From Thermothelomyces thermophilus ATCC 42464 (lineage: Eukaryota > Ascomycota > Sordariomycetes > Sordariales > Chaetomiaceae), in NCBI RefSeq assembly GCF_000226095.1, contig NC_016474.1:558001-622000 (forward strand): a DNA stretch of 64,000 nt, given 5' to 3'. This document shows positions 45,350 through 55,106 of this stretch, piece after piece. The first letter of the stretch is position 1, and each line of letters begins with the position of its first letter. Both the position numbers and the translations under genes were made by a program. The notes beneath the pieces were generated by a model. It ran no database searches. It had not been told where the DNA came from and worked only from the letters and a program-made list of their open reading frames with translations.

Positions 45350-46516
45350 TCAGGCCCAGTTGGCCAGGAGAGCCATCAAGCCTGCGCCCAAGGCTACGCA
45401 GGTGTACGCCGAAAGCTGCATCCCAAGGCCCGCTTTCCGCATCTCCGGGTTGAACATAAACTCATGCGCCACAAGCTCGACGAGGGCCGTGTACATGAGG
45501 ATGCCGCCGCTGATGGCATCAAACACTCCGTTTACAACCCTGCTTGTGGCGGCTTCAAGAGCCAGCGACTTGCTCGCAACAAGCCCCATGCCAATGGCAA
45601 ATGGCGTGCTGATTGCGTACAGCATTGCGAGCAGATGTGGCGTGTATCTCCGAACGCCGGACGGCCAGGTCGCCGTGCCAAGACGCGCACCCAATCCGAG
45701 TCCCTCGAAGGTCTGGTGGAAGACAAGGACAATAAACAAGACGATGAAGTTATCAGTGACCGCAAGCGTAAGGCCAATGAAGATGGAGTGGAAGATGACG
45801 CCGAACTCCAGGACGAAGATGGCTGTGATCTGTGCGGCGTAATTGGCGTGCTCGTCGCCTTCGAAATGATCCCGCTGGTGACCCAGGTGGTCCTCTCCGC
45901 CAGGAGGGTAACTGACGTCGTTGATGGCCAGGCCCGAAGTCCCAGTTCGGTTGAAAAAGCCTGTACCAGCGGCCCCAGCAGTGCTCTGAGCAGGCATGGC
46001 GGTCCCGGTTGACTTTTCAGAACCCGCTGCCTCGAGACCCGCTTCGTCGGAACCCTTGGCTTTCCCGTCGTGCTCATGACCGTGACCGTGCACAGAGCCA
46101 AAGCCAAAGTCAAACCGCGAGACAATGATCTCCATGAGGAACATGACCATCACTGTCATCAGGGCAATACCCATGGCCCAATCGTAGTCGGGCAGAATGT
46201 TTGCAAGGCACTCATCACGGAGGTTGTCGGAGGCCGGTGAGAGTAGGTGCATCCAGGCGGTTGCAAGGATCACGCCGGTGCCGAAGTACTTGGCGACGAA
46301 GAAACATAACCTGGGTACCCGCAGTTTAGAGGTCCTCGCGAGAATGACAGGTAAAAGAGCTCCCAAGGCTGAGCCGACAAGGATGATAAAGATGGAGGCA
46401 ATTCGCAGGCCCCAGTGATCTGTGCTCGCCGGCGAGACCTCACATTCAGGAACTGCCGCCACAGCATCACCGTCCTCTCGGCCGACTAAAATCTGTCGGT
46501 AAAGCCGCTGACGCAT
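45350..46516 (-). CDS. ZIP family zinc transporter (Zrt2-like)
   Basis: Single exon, 388 residues from the ATG at 46516. The frame stays open upstream, but that part shows no resemblance and is probably 5' UTR. Family features: a first segment GLRIASIFIILVGSALGALL, FVAKYFGTGVILATAWMHLL, a His-rich metal loop (VHGHGHEHDG) between segments 3 and 4, FGVIFHSIFIGLTLAV and FHQTFEGLGLGAR with the metal-site His and Glu, and an ending ALGAGLMALLANWA. About eight membrane spans are expected. It differs from the other ZIP gene in this window by a shorter N-terminus and the position of the His loop, so they are not recent duplicates. The substrate is likely zinc at the plasma membrane; other divalent metals are possible. 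Confidence 0.9.
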   Translation of the reverse strand: MRQRLYRQILVGREDGDAVAAVPECEVSPASTDHWGLRIASIFIILVGSALGALLPVILARTSKLRVPRLCFFVAKYFGTGVILATAWMHLLSPASDNLRDECLANILPDYDWAMGIALMTVMVMFLMEIIVSRFDFGFGSVHGHGHEHDGKAKGSDEAGLEAAGSEKSTGTAMPAQSTAGAAGTGFFNRTGTSGLAINDVSYPPGGEDHLGHQRDHFEGDEHANYAAQITAIFVLEFGVIFHSIFIGLTLAVTDNFIVLFIVLVFHQTFEGLGLGARLGTATWPSGVRRYTPHLLAMLYAISTPFAIGMGLVASKSLALEAATSRVVNGVFDAISGGILMYTALVELVAHEFMFNPEMRKAGLGMQLSAYTCVALGAGLMALLANWA

Positions 46517-47768
46517 CTTGGGATAGTCTCGAATCGCTGCGGCGCACCCTGAATCTGTCGTATTGGAGAGGGGCAGTGAGTGATGGATGGGCCCAGTGTG
46601 TGCGTGTCTGTGATGCACGCTGGTCCGCAACGCGCTGAAAGAAACGTCGGATTTCTCGAAGGATGACGATAATAGCGCAAGACGACACACTCTGAGAGAC
46701 AAAATCACGGATTAGCAAGCGTGCTAGTTCAAGTGGCGGGTGAAGAAGAACAAGAAAAGCTTGGCTCCGAGGAGAACAGATCGAGCCACAATGCGGGAAT
46801 ACTGATCTGGTATATAAGATGAGACGCAGAAGCAGAATCACAAGCAGCGTGGGGAATAATTGTTCATGTAGGTGAATAGCCCGAGAGCAGGAACCTTGAT
46901 AGCCAACCTTCTGAAGTGACTTTGCATCTCGCCTAAGCAGCCACGAGCATGGACAAATGGCTAGATAACCTGGATACTTACGTCACGAGGAATGCACAAC
47001 ACTAGGATCCAGTTCCCTATCCAATAGGAGATGAAGTCCGCTGTCTTGCACGGTATTATCGGCGAAAAAGGCAACAATCCTTGTTGGGGAAGGAGAATTC
47101 ACGTGTTGCAGGATGCGCCTTTCGGTGAAAAGCCCAGGAAAGGATGGAGCGTCCGAAGGTAACGCGCAAGAGCTGAGAACCTTGACGACCCTCGTGTGGT
47201 TTGCTGCGTGCCTCGAGATAGGTGCAGTCAAGGACTGAGACGAATGGGAATAGCAGCGCCGGGAATCAAGCGTCCAGAGTCGGTTGGCGGTATGTGTATG
47301 TACGCCTCCAGCTGTGCCGCAAGCTTCAAAAGATACCGACGGCCTGATTTTGCGGCGTTGTGGACTCGGTCGCTTCGAACGTCATGACTAAGGAGTGGGC
47401 GACCCCACGGCACTCAGCCATCAAGGTTCTCATCGACACCCACAAACTGCTGGACCCGCGCCTTGAGATGGCACCAACCGTGCTGCCAAATCGGAAATAA
47501 ACCAGTCAGCTGCGCTCAAATTCTAAGCGACCAATTCCGTATTTCCGGATCGGATCGCTCGACCCACAGCGCGCTGGCGCGCTGTGCTGCATCGATGTTG
47601 GTGATGACGGCTCCTCCCCTCGTCCTCTCTCGCCGTTCTTCTCTCCCTCTCTTTCTCTCTCTCTTTCCGTCCGTCTGTCTGTCTGTTCCAGCCTGGTGAC
47701 TTCCAGAAACTGCGGGAGAAGCGGCTCAATCCAAGGCGCGTCTTTGGACGTTGTTTAAACGACATCGT
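46517..47768. other. Intergenic region, 1.25 kb
   Basis: Contains the promoter and 5' UTR of the ZIP gene on its left side. A pyrimidine-rich low-complexity tract (ctctctctttctctctctc, then tctgtctgtctg) lies at about 47640-47690. No gene recognised. Confidence 0.5.
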
Positions 47769-49208
47769 TCATGACGAATACTGTATCTCTAATCCCAGAC
47801 TTCGAAACGGCTCGCCCAGCTTCCGCAGGTCGATCCCGGTACCGAGGCTAAAGATAAGCGACTTGACGCGCCCTTCCCAGAGAAGGCCTATCCGGAGGTT
47901 TTGGTCGAGTCGTGCTTTCAAGACTCCCCTGTATTCCTCGCTGCTTCCAGTCCCTGCAGCTTTCCCCTCGGTCTTCGGGCCATGAGGCTCGGGTTGCTCA
48001 GGGTTGGGGTCATCCAATCGCCATTCCAACTTGGCCTGGAAACTCCTCTCCTTTCTCCGGGGCGGTTCTGGGTCGGGTTCGGCCTGGCCACTGGGGTCGG
48101 CACCCAACAAGAAGCCTGCTGGCCTTCTGTGGCTCCACAATTCCATCCCCACCGCCCAATCACTCTCGTAACTGTACACGTTGAATTCCATCCTCGTGGC
48201 CAGTGAACAGTAATCCCTTGCGAGGACGGCATAGGTGGCGTTAATATTCCCCATAAGGGGGTTGATGGTCAAAGTCGCCGTCAATGGTGTCCCCCGGTGC
48301 GCAGGCAAAGTGGCGAAGCGGGCTCCCAGTGACATCCCTCCGGATTTGTTCAACGTTCCGTAATATACTTCGCCGCCAGCGCTGAAGCGGCCATAAATCC
48401 TCTCCCTTTCGGGCGACTGGCCATTCCCATTGCTATCCAGGGTCGATATGCTGGTAAGTGGGGTGATGGCCGAAGAAGATGCATCGCCACCGAAGTTGTA
48501 GAGGCCCCGGATCCCGAGTAGCCCGCCATCGGTCAAGGCGAGACCCTCAATCCCGTACTTTCCCTTGTCGTACTGTATAAGGCCCAGCAAGGTGCCGCCG
48601 TTCCGCAACGAGCGTTCGCTGACAGCCGAGAGCTGAACCTGCAGAGCCGGTGTGAAGCGTCGAACAACTAGGCCCTCGAGCAGCGACTGTGGTAGATACA
48701 GACGGCCATACAGAAGCGAGCTTCCGTTCTTCCCCGAGCTATCGTCAACGGCGGCGGCGGCGGTGGTGGCGGGCACCGGTTCCTCCCCTGTAGCATCTGC
48801 CCCCGAGTACCATTGTTTGTCCTTTGAGCTCAGGTCGTGTAGTCGCCGGTATGATCGCAGAAGTGCCGGTAGGGGTATTTGGTCCGATTGGGCGGCAATA
48901 CCAGTTAAGGGCACCGTGCTGTGGAGGTACGAAATAGAGCCATCAACAACGCCGATAGTGTTGAGCTGGTAGCTGGTCACAAAATGAGGGGTTGCGAGGG
49001 AGGAGAGGGTCAGGCGGAGTCCTCGAGGAAGCGGAAAGTCTATGAGTTCTGCGGTTTTGTTAGTTCAAAGGCGTGTAGAACCAACCGGGACAGAGACGAG
49101 AAGGGACGTGCCTCTCGCGGTAGCATTCAACTCTTTATATGTGTTGTCTTCGTTCCACCCGGTTGCGCTGTAGAAGGCATTTGTGATGTAGTGCATAAAC
49201 TCGCGCAT
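47769..49208 (-). CDS. mdm10: Mitochondrial distribution and morphology protein 10
   Basis: Two exons, 49208-49112 and 49048-47769, give 458 residues. Mdm10 is a beta-barrel protein of the mitochondrial outer membrane. It is part of the ER-mitochondria encounter structure (ERMES) and also helps the SAM complex assemble Tom40. The start MREFMHYITNAFYSATGWNE is characteristic of the family. The intron (49049-49111, 63 nt) has a GC donor (GAG|GCACGT) and a CTAAC branch point before CGCAG. Joining there gives NATAR-ELIDFPLPRG, which matches the family spacing, whereas no GT donor nearby keeps the frame at acceptable intron length. Further conserved blocks are TSYQLNTIGVVDGSISYL and GRLYLPQSLLEGL, and the protein ends in a terminal beta-strand-like segment. 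A low-complexity acidic/proline insert around residues 330-370 is lineage-typical. Confidence 0.93.
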
Positions 49209-49691
49209 CCTCTTTGCAACATGCCTGCTGACGCGTATCAGCAGATCATCAGGAGCTGGCGAACCCAAGTCAACATTTGCCTAAGCTTCAAGTTGGCGGG
49301 AATTCCGTCTTGCATCTCCATTCGCGACGTCCAATCAAGCAGTTGGTGATCCACTCGCGGTATATGAACCAATCATGTTAATCGTTCAAAGGCCCTTCAT
49401 CCTTATCGACCACGCACGGCCCCGTAACCAACGGCAGACGGTAAACACAGGGCTGGACGGACGGCTCCTACTCCAGTTCAACTACCTTTCGATTAGTCCA
49501 CATCGTCCACACAAACGTAAGGTAGTATTATGCGAAAATTTACTGGGAAATGGTTTCATTTAAATGCAATCTTCTTTCAATTTGGGTCTCAAGCAGCTTA
49601 TTTCGCTAAAGTTTTGTTCCCTTCCCTGCTTAGCAAACCGCTCAGTCGGGTGGCTTTGGCCCGATGATCCCCCTGACAGCGCCTCCGGAGT
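49209..49691. other. Intergenic region
   Basis: Between the mdm10 start and the scytalone dehydratase stop. No gene recognised. Confidence 0.5.
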
Positions 49692-50332
49692 CTATTTATG
49701 CTCGCCATAGCTGTCACGGCCGCTGGCAAACACCTTGTCGAAATTGTACTCAAACCATTGGATCTCGGGCTCGAGTCCGGCAAACTTCCACACTCCATTG
49801 ACCTTGCGGTAGTAATGCGTATTATGGCTGTGGGCGTGTCCTTTGACCTCAACGTTCTGGAGGCTCGCGTCTGTATAAACCTGATGTGGCACTCGCAGTT
49901 GATGGTGACCGATGATCTCGGTATCCGAAACCCTTTCCCACTTACTCGCGCCGCCAATGAAATGCTGGGTCCGCAGAAGCGGATTGCCTAGCACTGACTT
50001 GTCAGATATCATGGCGATAAACTCTTCCGCCGGCATCGCTTCCCAGACCTTGCCCAGGAACGAGCGGTAGTCAACCTGTCATGATGGTATCAAGATGGTC
50101 AGTCAGGCTAGCGTTTTCGCCCCTCCGCCGCTGCATCAACGTACTCGGAGTGTAGGAGTGATGCACTTCCTCAATCGGTCCCAGTCCTTGGTGTCGTAGC
50201 TGTCTGCCCATTCGAACGCCGCCTCGGTAACGCCGAGGTACTCTTCCAAGCTTGTCAGTTAATATCTCAGGTATTGGCAGATCCTTAGTACCGACCCTCG
50301 AATGTGATTTGCTTCTCCTTCTTGCTAGTCAT
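49692..50332 (-). CDS. SCD1: Scytalone dehydratase (DHN-melanin biosynthesis)
   Basis: Three exons, 50332-50296, 50242-50145 and 50075-49692, give 172 residues, the same length as the well-studied Magnaporthe enzyme. It dehydrates scytalone to 1,3,8-trihydroxynaphthalene and vermelone to 1,8-dihydroxynaphthalene. Conserved active-site residues are visible: Tyr28 and Asp29 in [16 protein letters not shown], Tyr48 in VDYRSF, His83 in RTQHFIGG, His109 in VPHQ, and Ser128/Asn130 in [11 protein letters not shown]. Introns are 53 nt (50243-50295) and 69 nt (50076-50144), and both keep the frame. No polyketide synthase, hydroxynaphthalene reductase or melanin regulator is present in this window, so here the gene is not clustered with its pathway. 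Confidence 0.95.
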
Positions 50333-51143
50333 GGTGTAAAGCTTGCTTAGCAATAACTTAGTGGTTTGCTTCTGATGTTCTGGGTTTTATGTTTGCTCAG
50401 GATAAAAGATCTTGTCGATTTGAATTGCTGAGATTGTCGAGGTGCTCCTTGCCTCGTCCGGCGTAGTTTATATCTTGTCGGACGTCACGAGATCTGCTGG
50501 GCTGCTCTTGCGTGTTCTGGGATCGGAGGTTGTTGGGGATGTGCGTGCCTCCTTGCTGCTCCGTCAGTCAGGTAAAGTAGGTACCTTAGATGCGGAGTAG
50601 GAACCGCCAGGTTCCTCTCGCCGGGAAAGCTAGAGTAAGGTTCCTCAGCATCAACCCCATCTACATCTCTAACTGGTAGGTAGTACTTGCCTGGTAGGTC
50701 TCGTTTCTTCCTGTAGCCGAGGACTACGCATAATAGAAGAAAGGTACCTGGAGGTAGCAACGATATCCCGGGCAGGCATTAACTAAAGTCAAATCCAACA
50801 ATCTCGGCTTCTATTGAGGATCCTGCCCTAAACTTGACCCCTGGCCCTCGGGGCTTCAAATGCACCGAGAAACAAATGGAGCACAAGGGATAAACCCAAC
50901 ACATCACGCCCAGAGCACCATCCAGCAAACGGTACCGAGTTCCACACTCAATACTCCCCTCCTTCTTAGTGACAGTCAAGCCATTGGTCAGCCCATCAAA
51001 ACCTTTGGGCGTCATCGTACAGAAACTGTTATCCCCCGGGAAACAACCTCGTGAAACCGTTGCACCCCTCCCCATCTCCGCCAGCGTTGATCAGACGCTG
51101 CCGAGGCTCCAAAACATAGTACGTACCGCGTGTTAGTGCTGTC
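50333..51143. other. Intergenic region
   Basis: Contains the scytalone dehydratase promoter on its left. The motif aaggtacct occurs near 50741. No gene recognised. Confidence 0.5.
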
Positions 51144-52097
51144 CTAGAGATCGACGTCGCTCCAGCTCCATCCGCTGTCATCGCTTTCGTCATCGCTCGT
51201 TTCCTCGTCAACCGTGAACACGGCATCCTGTGCGTCGACATCCTCGAAGTATCCGTCGACATCAGCATCAAACCCGTCTATCGTACAAGTGTCGCTGTCC
51301 TCTGGTGTCGGCCGTTCTCTCGCCAAGTTCGGAGAGCGCAGGCGGGTGGTTTTCGCGCGCGTCCGAGGCCCGGAAAGAGGCACAGTCGGGTATGGTGCCT
51401 CCTGACCTGTAAAGCGAGTCGATACTCGACCGCTACGGACTGCAGCAGTCTTGGCAACAAATTTGGGCCCCAGTGTCTCTCGGTGGTGTGCTGCCTTTTT
51501 GCCCCTTTTGGTCCGCCTGTCCCCAACGGGTGTCGTTGCGACGGGCTTGACTGACCGACCACCCCAGCGCCTCGCAACTTCGTTCAGTTTTCCCCATATC
51601 TGCTCTCGCGCAGCCTGCCGGCGTACGCCCTGCCTTAGAAGCTGGTCATATTCCGTATGGGCATGCCGGATGTGTGCCCGCACGGCGAGTTTTACCCTGT
51701 CCTGCAGAGCTACCTTGCCGGTCCTTCCTACACGCCGACTGTGCTTCTTCAGCGAGTGGTCGAGGATTTGCGAAAGGTCTTCCTTTGGGATCCTTGGAAA
51801 GAGGTCGAGCAGGACCTTCTCAAAACTCTCTCGGATGGCGGCGTCGCGCTTCTGAACCAGCTTGGCTCGCTGTGAGGCAGTTGCCTTGTTCTCGCTCATG
51901 ACGAGGTTGTGGATGTATGCGGGACATCGGAGGCCCATCGGCTTTCCTCGTTTATCCACAACGACGTACAAAGTCTTGCCTGCCTCGTGTGTTTTCTTGC
52001 GGCAGTTCTTGGTGATGTAGACGTTGCCTTTGGGGACGAATCTATATCCCTTGGGCATTGGCTCGTGTTCCCTGACCTCAGGCTCACCTTGGCTCAT
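51144..52097 (-). CDS. DUF2293 domain protein
   Basis: About 317 residues from the ATG at 52097. The frame continues upstream without an ATG, so an additional 5' exon is possible. An N-terminal block PMPKGYRFVPKGNVYITKNC and TLYVVVDKRGKPMGLRCP is followed by the DUF2293 region (about 75-165): KRDAAIRESFEKVLLDLFP, IPKEDLSQILDHSLKKHS, RVGRTGK and KLAVRAHIRHAHTEYDQLL. The C-terminal half is basic and then strongly acidic (last 60 residues: many Asp/Glu and SDDESDDSGWSW). The family is fungal with unknown function. The charge pattern suggests a nuclear or nucleic-acid-associated protein, which is only an inference. Confidence 0.8.
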   Translation of the reverse strand: MSQGEPEVREHEPMPKGYRFVPKGNVYITKNCRKKTHEAGKTLYVVVDKRGKPMGLRCPAYIHNLVMSENKATASQRAKLVQKRDAAIRESFEKVLLDLFPRIPKEDLSQILDHSLKKHSRRVGRTGKVALQDRVKLAVRAHIRHAHTEYDQLLRQGVRRQAAREQIWGKLNEVARRWGGRSVKPVATTPVGDRRTKRGKKAAHHRETLGPKFVAKTAAVRSGRVSTRFTGQEAPYPTVPLSGPRTRAKTTRLRSPNLARERPTPEDSDTCTIDGFDADVDGYFEDVDAQDAVFTVDEETSDDESDDSGWSWSDVDL

Positions 52098-52667
52098 CGC
52101 TTTGCTGAAATCCTCTCTTGTCGCTCTCGGTGGAGGTATCCTTCGCCCAAAGTTCTTGAGTAGCAAGTCGGACTACCAGGGTATTATATCAAATTAGTCT
52201 GTGTTCTCCAGTTAACCGCCATAATTCAAGTGCGGCTTTAATAATTACAGGACCGAAAATGCGTATCAGGGACTAGCCCAGGCTTTATACCGGACGCACC
52301 TTTGTCTTGCTCCGACACGGCCACAAAGCACAGCCCGAGATCCAGAAAAATATTAACAGAGACTGGCTTTGTCGAAATGACTGGCTACGGTGCAAACATT
52401 GATAAATAAATTAGTGAGTGGCTTAAAGGCATGTACAGTATTTATGGACGATACCGGCTCCAGTGACTTCTCTCGGTAATACACACTGACAGGCGTCTGC
52501 CGTTGCGTTGGTATTTATCACCTGAGCACGTAACGCCGTCACTTCACTTCAGCTGCGAGTTGGAAATAAAAACAAAAGCAGCCCCAAGGCATAATAACAT
52601 GGGACTTTGGACCCTCAACCCTAACCCTTCGTTGGGCATTCGGTAGGTACCGCCGGGTATTCCCTGT
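52098..52667. other. Intergenic region
   Basis: Between the DUF2293 start and the FMO stop. It may contain a 5' exon of the DUF2293 gene that I could not define. Nothing else seen apart from the motif taggtacc at about 52646. Confidence 0.45.
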
Positions 52668-54251
52668 TCATTGTTCTTTTGGCCCCTCTTCACCGGCATT
52701 CTCGGACCACTTGAAGAGCGACATTGTTTTGTCCTTCATCTCGTTGTAAGCCCGCCTCCATTCCTCCGAGTGGCCCTTCATTTGGGGCTCCCCCGGCACC
52801 GTGCTGGAGCTGTTGACCCAATCCACAAGTCCTTGCACGTACTCGAGCTCATGGCCGCGGACGTGCAGCGAATGGAATCCCCGGCCGAGCCCCTTCTCCT
52901 CCATCCGCTTCTGGTACTCCCTCCGCATCTCTTCTCGGCTCGGCAGGCGGGCTTTGCCCGCAAAAGCCCGAGCCACCGCCTGGGCCTGGAAGTCGAAGAG
53001 AGAAAACGTCGCGACGTGGTAGGGCACGCCGACAAAGGCGAGTGTCGGGTCGTTGATGTAGAAGATGTCGCGGTGCAGGTTGTGTGCCATGTCGCCCTCG
53101 GCGGCCACCACGATGTCCTCGCCGGCCTGCACGTTTGGGGTATCATCCGAGTGCAGGTGGGGGAGAAAGGGATACGAGGTGATATATCCCGTCGCCACCA
53201 CCACGTGATGGATGCCCTCGAGCACCTGTCCGTCTTTTAGCACGACGGAGCCGGGAATCGGCGCCTCATCATCGAGCCGCCCACCGCTGTCCGCGCGCAG
53301 CTCGTATCTGGCGACTTCCGGAACTCGGACCGTGGACTCTGGTAGGAGAGATTGCGGAAGGTCGAACCGGCCGCCGCGCACGCTTTGGTACGTCTTGGCG
53401 GTGACGCCGTCGGTCTCGCGGCATATGTCGAGGGCAGAGACCCCGGCGCCAATGACGAGTATGTTCCGCCCCCGGAACGGCTCGGGAGACCGATATTGTT
53501 TCGAGTGGATGATCCGGCTAGGGTACCTCTCCTTCCACTCCTTGAGCCCTTCCGTGTCGGGGATCCGTGGCATGTTGTAGTGCCCCGTCGCGACGACGAC
53601 CAGGTCGAAGTAGGAGGTGCGCTCGTTAAGCCGGGGCCCCGTATCCCACGCTTCCAGCGCCACGGAGCGTATCTCCCACTTGGTCCCGTCCGGCGTCTTC
53701 CGAATCTCGTCGACCCTCGTGTGAAACGAGGTGACAGCGGTCACACCGTGGTCGCTTGCAAGCCCCTGGATGTACTGTTCAACCTTGTCTTGGCTGACGA
53801 ATGGCTCGGTCCCTTCCGGCCATGGGTCCAGCGAACTGGCCATGAGGTGTGTGGGCACGTTGTTCTTCAGACCCGCGTAACAGGGGCCGGGCGGTGAGAA
53901 GTGAGCCTCGAGGTCGGCTGGAAGCAGGCTCCTGCTTCGGAGATCCGCCGTGTCGCCAGCAGCCGTATCATGCTCCGGGGGAGGTGTTGCGAAGGCAAAC
54001 TCCCCGGGCTTGGAGAGGAGGTAATCCCCTCTAGAGGGCGCATTGTTGGGATATGGAGGATCTTCCGCCACACGCCTGTCATAGTGCCAGACGCCGCCTG
54101 CAATGCCTGAGCGCTCAAAGACCGTCACCTGGAGCCCCTGCTTGATCAGGTGCGCCGCGGCGCAGACGCCGCTGATTCCGGCGCCGACGACGGCCACCTT
54201 TCGCCCGAGGCCAAAAACTTCCCGTTTGTCTTCTGATGCCGGCGAGGACAT
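52668..54251 (-). CDS. Flavin-containing monooxygenase
   Basis: Single exon, 527 residues from the ATG at 54251. The FAD-binding fold starts with VAVVGAGISG (GxGxxG at about 23-28), followed by LQVTVFERSGIAGGVW. The FMO signature region PSRIIHSKQYRSPEPFRGR lies directly before the NADPH-binding VIGAGVSALDI (about 266-276). The ATG-type motifs VVVATGHYNMP (about 218-228) and VVVATGYITSYPF follow. Enzymes of this class oxygenate nitrogen or sulfur atoms of small molecules with NADPH and O2. The gene is divergent from a TauD/Jlp1-type dioxygenase with about 855 bases between the starts, which suggests co-regulation and perhaps an organosulfur substrate. Other substrates are possible. Confidence 0.88.
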   Translation of the reverse strand: MSSPASEDKREVFGLGRKVAVVGAGISGVCAAAHLIKQGLQVTVFERSGIAGGVWHYDRRVAEDPPYPNNAPSRGDYLLSKPGEFAFATPPPEHDTAAGDTADLRSRSLLPADLEAHFSPPGPCYAGLKNNVPTHLMASSLDPWPEGTEPFVSQDKVEQYIQGLASDHGVTAVTSFHTRVDEIRKTPDGTKWEIRSVALEAWDTGPRLNERTSYFDLVVVATGHYNMPRIPDTEGLKEWKERYPSRIIHSKQYRSPEPFRGRNILVIGAGVSALDICRETDGVTAKTYQSVRGGRFDLPQSLLPESTVRVPEVARYELRADSGGRLDDEAPIPGSVVLKDGQVLEGIHHVVVATGYITSYPFLPHLHSDDTPNVQAGEDIVVAAEGDMAHNLHRDIFYINDPTLAFVGVPYHVATFSLFDFQAQAVARAFAGKARLPSREEMRREYQKRMEEKGLGRGFHSLHVRGHELEYVQGLVDWVNSSSTVPGEPQMKGHSEEWRRAYNEMKDKTMSLFKWSENAGEEGPKEQ

Positions 54252-55106
54252 GGCAATGTTCGAGTCCAGAGTGCTCTCGTGCTTGTTTGTTTCGCTTGAT
54301 GCTACTCGGGGTATGTGACTTGACCACGCAGGCGGCGACACCCTGTAAGCCCCAACAGAGCGTTCCCGAGTATAAAGGGTCAGGGGTCAGCCTGCCTAGG
54401 TACCCTGTAGAAGTGATACTACCCCCAATTGGGGCCGCGGGATGCCCGGCCACGTTTCGACGACCATGAATCGGAAGCTATTCCGCGGCGAGGGGTAGGG
54501 GAATTGGGGGAGTGTGGGAATTTCAGCACGTCCAGGCCCTGTGATATCTTCAAAGGGAATTCAATGGACGCATCCCGCCTGTTATGGCGCAGAAGCCCGC
54601 ACTATTTCTTACCCCGAGTAACGTCACAGAGCACACAATCCATTGCGAGCATGGCGCCAGCAATGACACATGGCAGGCATCATTACAGTATGTCACGTCA
54701 TTTTTGATCGTATGGTTGTAATTACTCCTCAGGACCACAGGTCAGGGCTCAATGTCTTATCACCGAGAGAGCCGGGCGTGGAAGGTTTGAGGGGAAGGGT
54801 CACATTGGCCCCGCGACAGCGTCCTGGTCTCGCAATATCGAGTGCGTATTAGATCATCGATATCCGTGTGGTCGGCCTTCTCTCAGAGGATCATGATTGA
54901 TAATCACCCCCTCAACCGGCGTTACGAACATCCCGTCCACAACACGAAGAGGGCGGGGTCGGGTTGGGGGCCATGGGCCTGGATCACCTGTGATATTTAG
55001 AAAGGGCGCTGCCTTCGAAAGGGCACGGTACAATTTAATCTTTATCCGGGCGAACAACACGACAGACAGAGCGAAAAGAAACAAAGGAAAAGAGAAAAAG
55101 ACAAAA
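54252..55106. promoter_or_regulatory. Shared divergent promoter region of the FMO and TauD genes
   Basis: About 855 bases lie between two outward-facing starts, so both promoters must lie here. A TATA-like tataaagg occurs at 54371-54378 and ctaggtaccct at 54396-54406. The TauD side ends in an A-rich leader (aaaagaaacaaaggaaaaga) just before its ATG. No specific operator could be assigned by eye. Confidence 0.6.
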
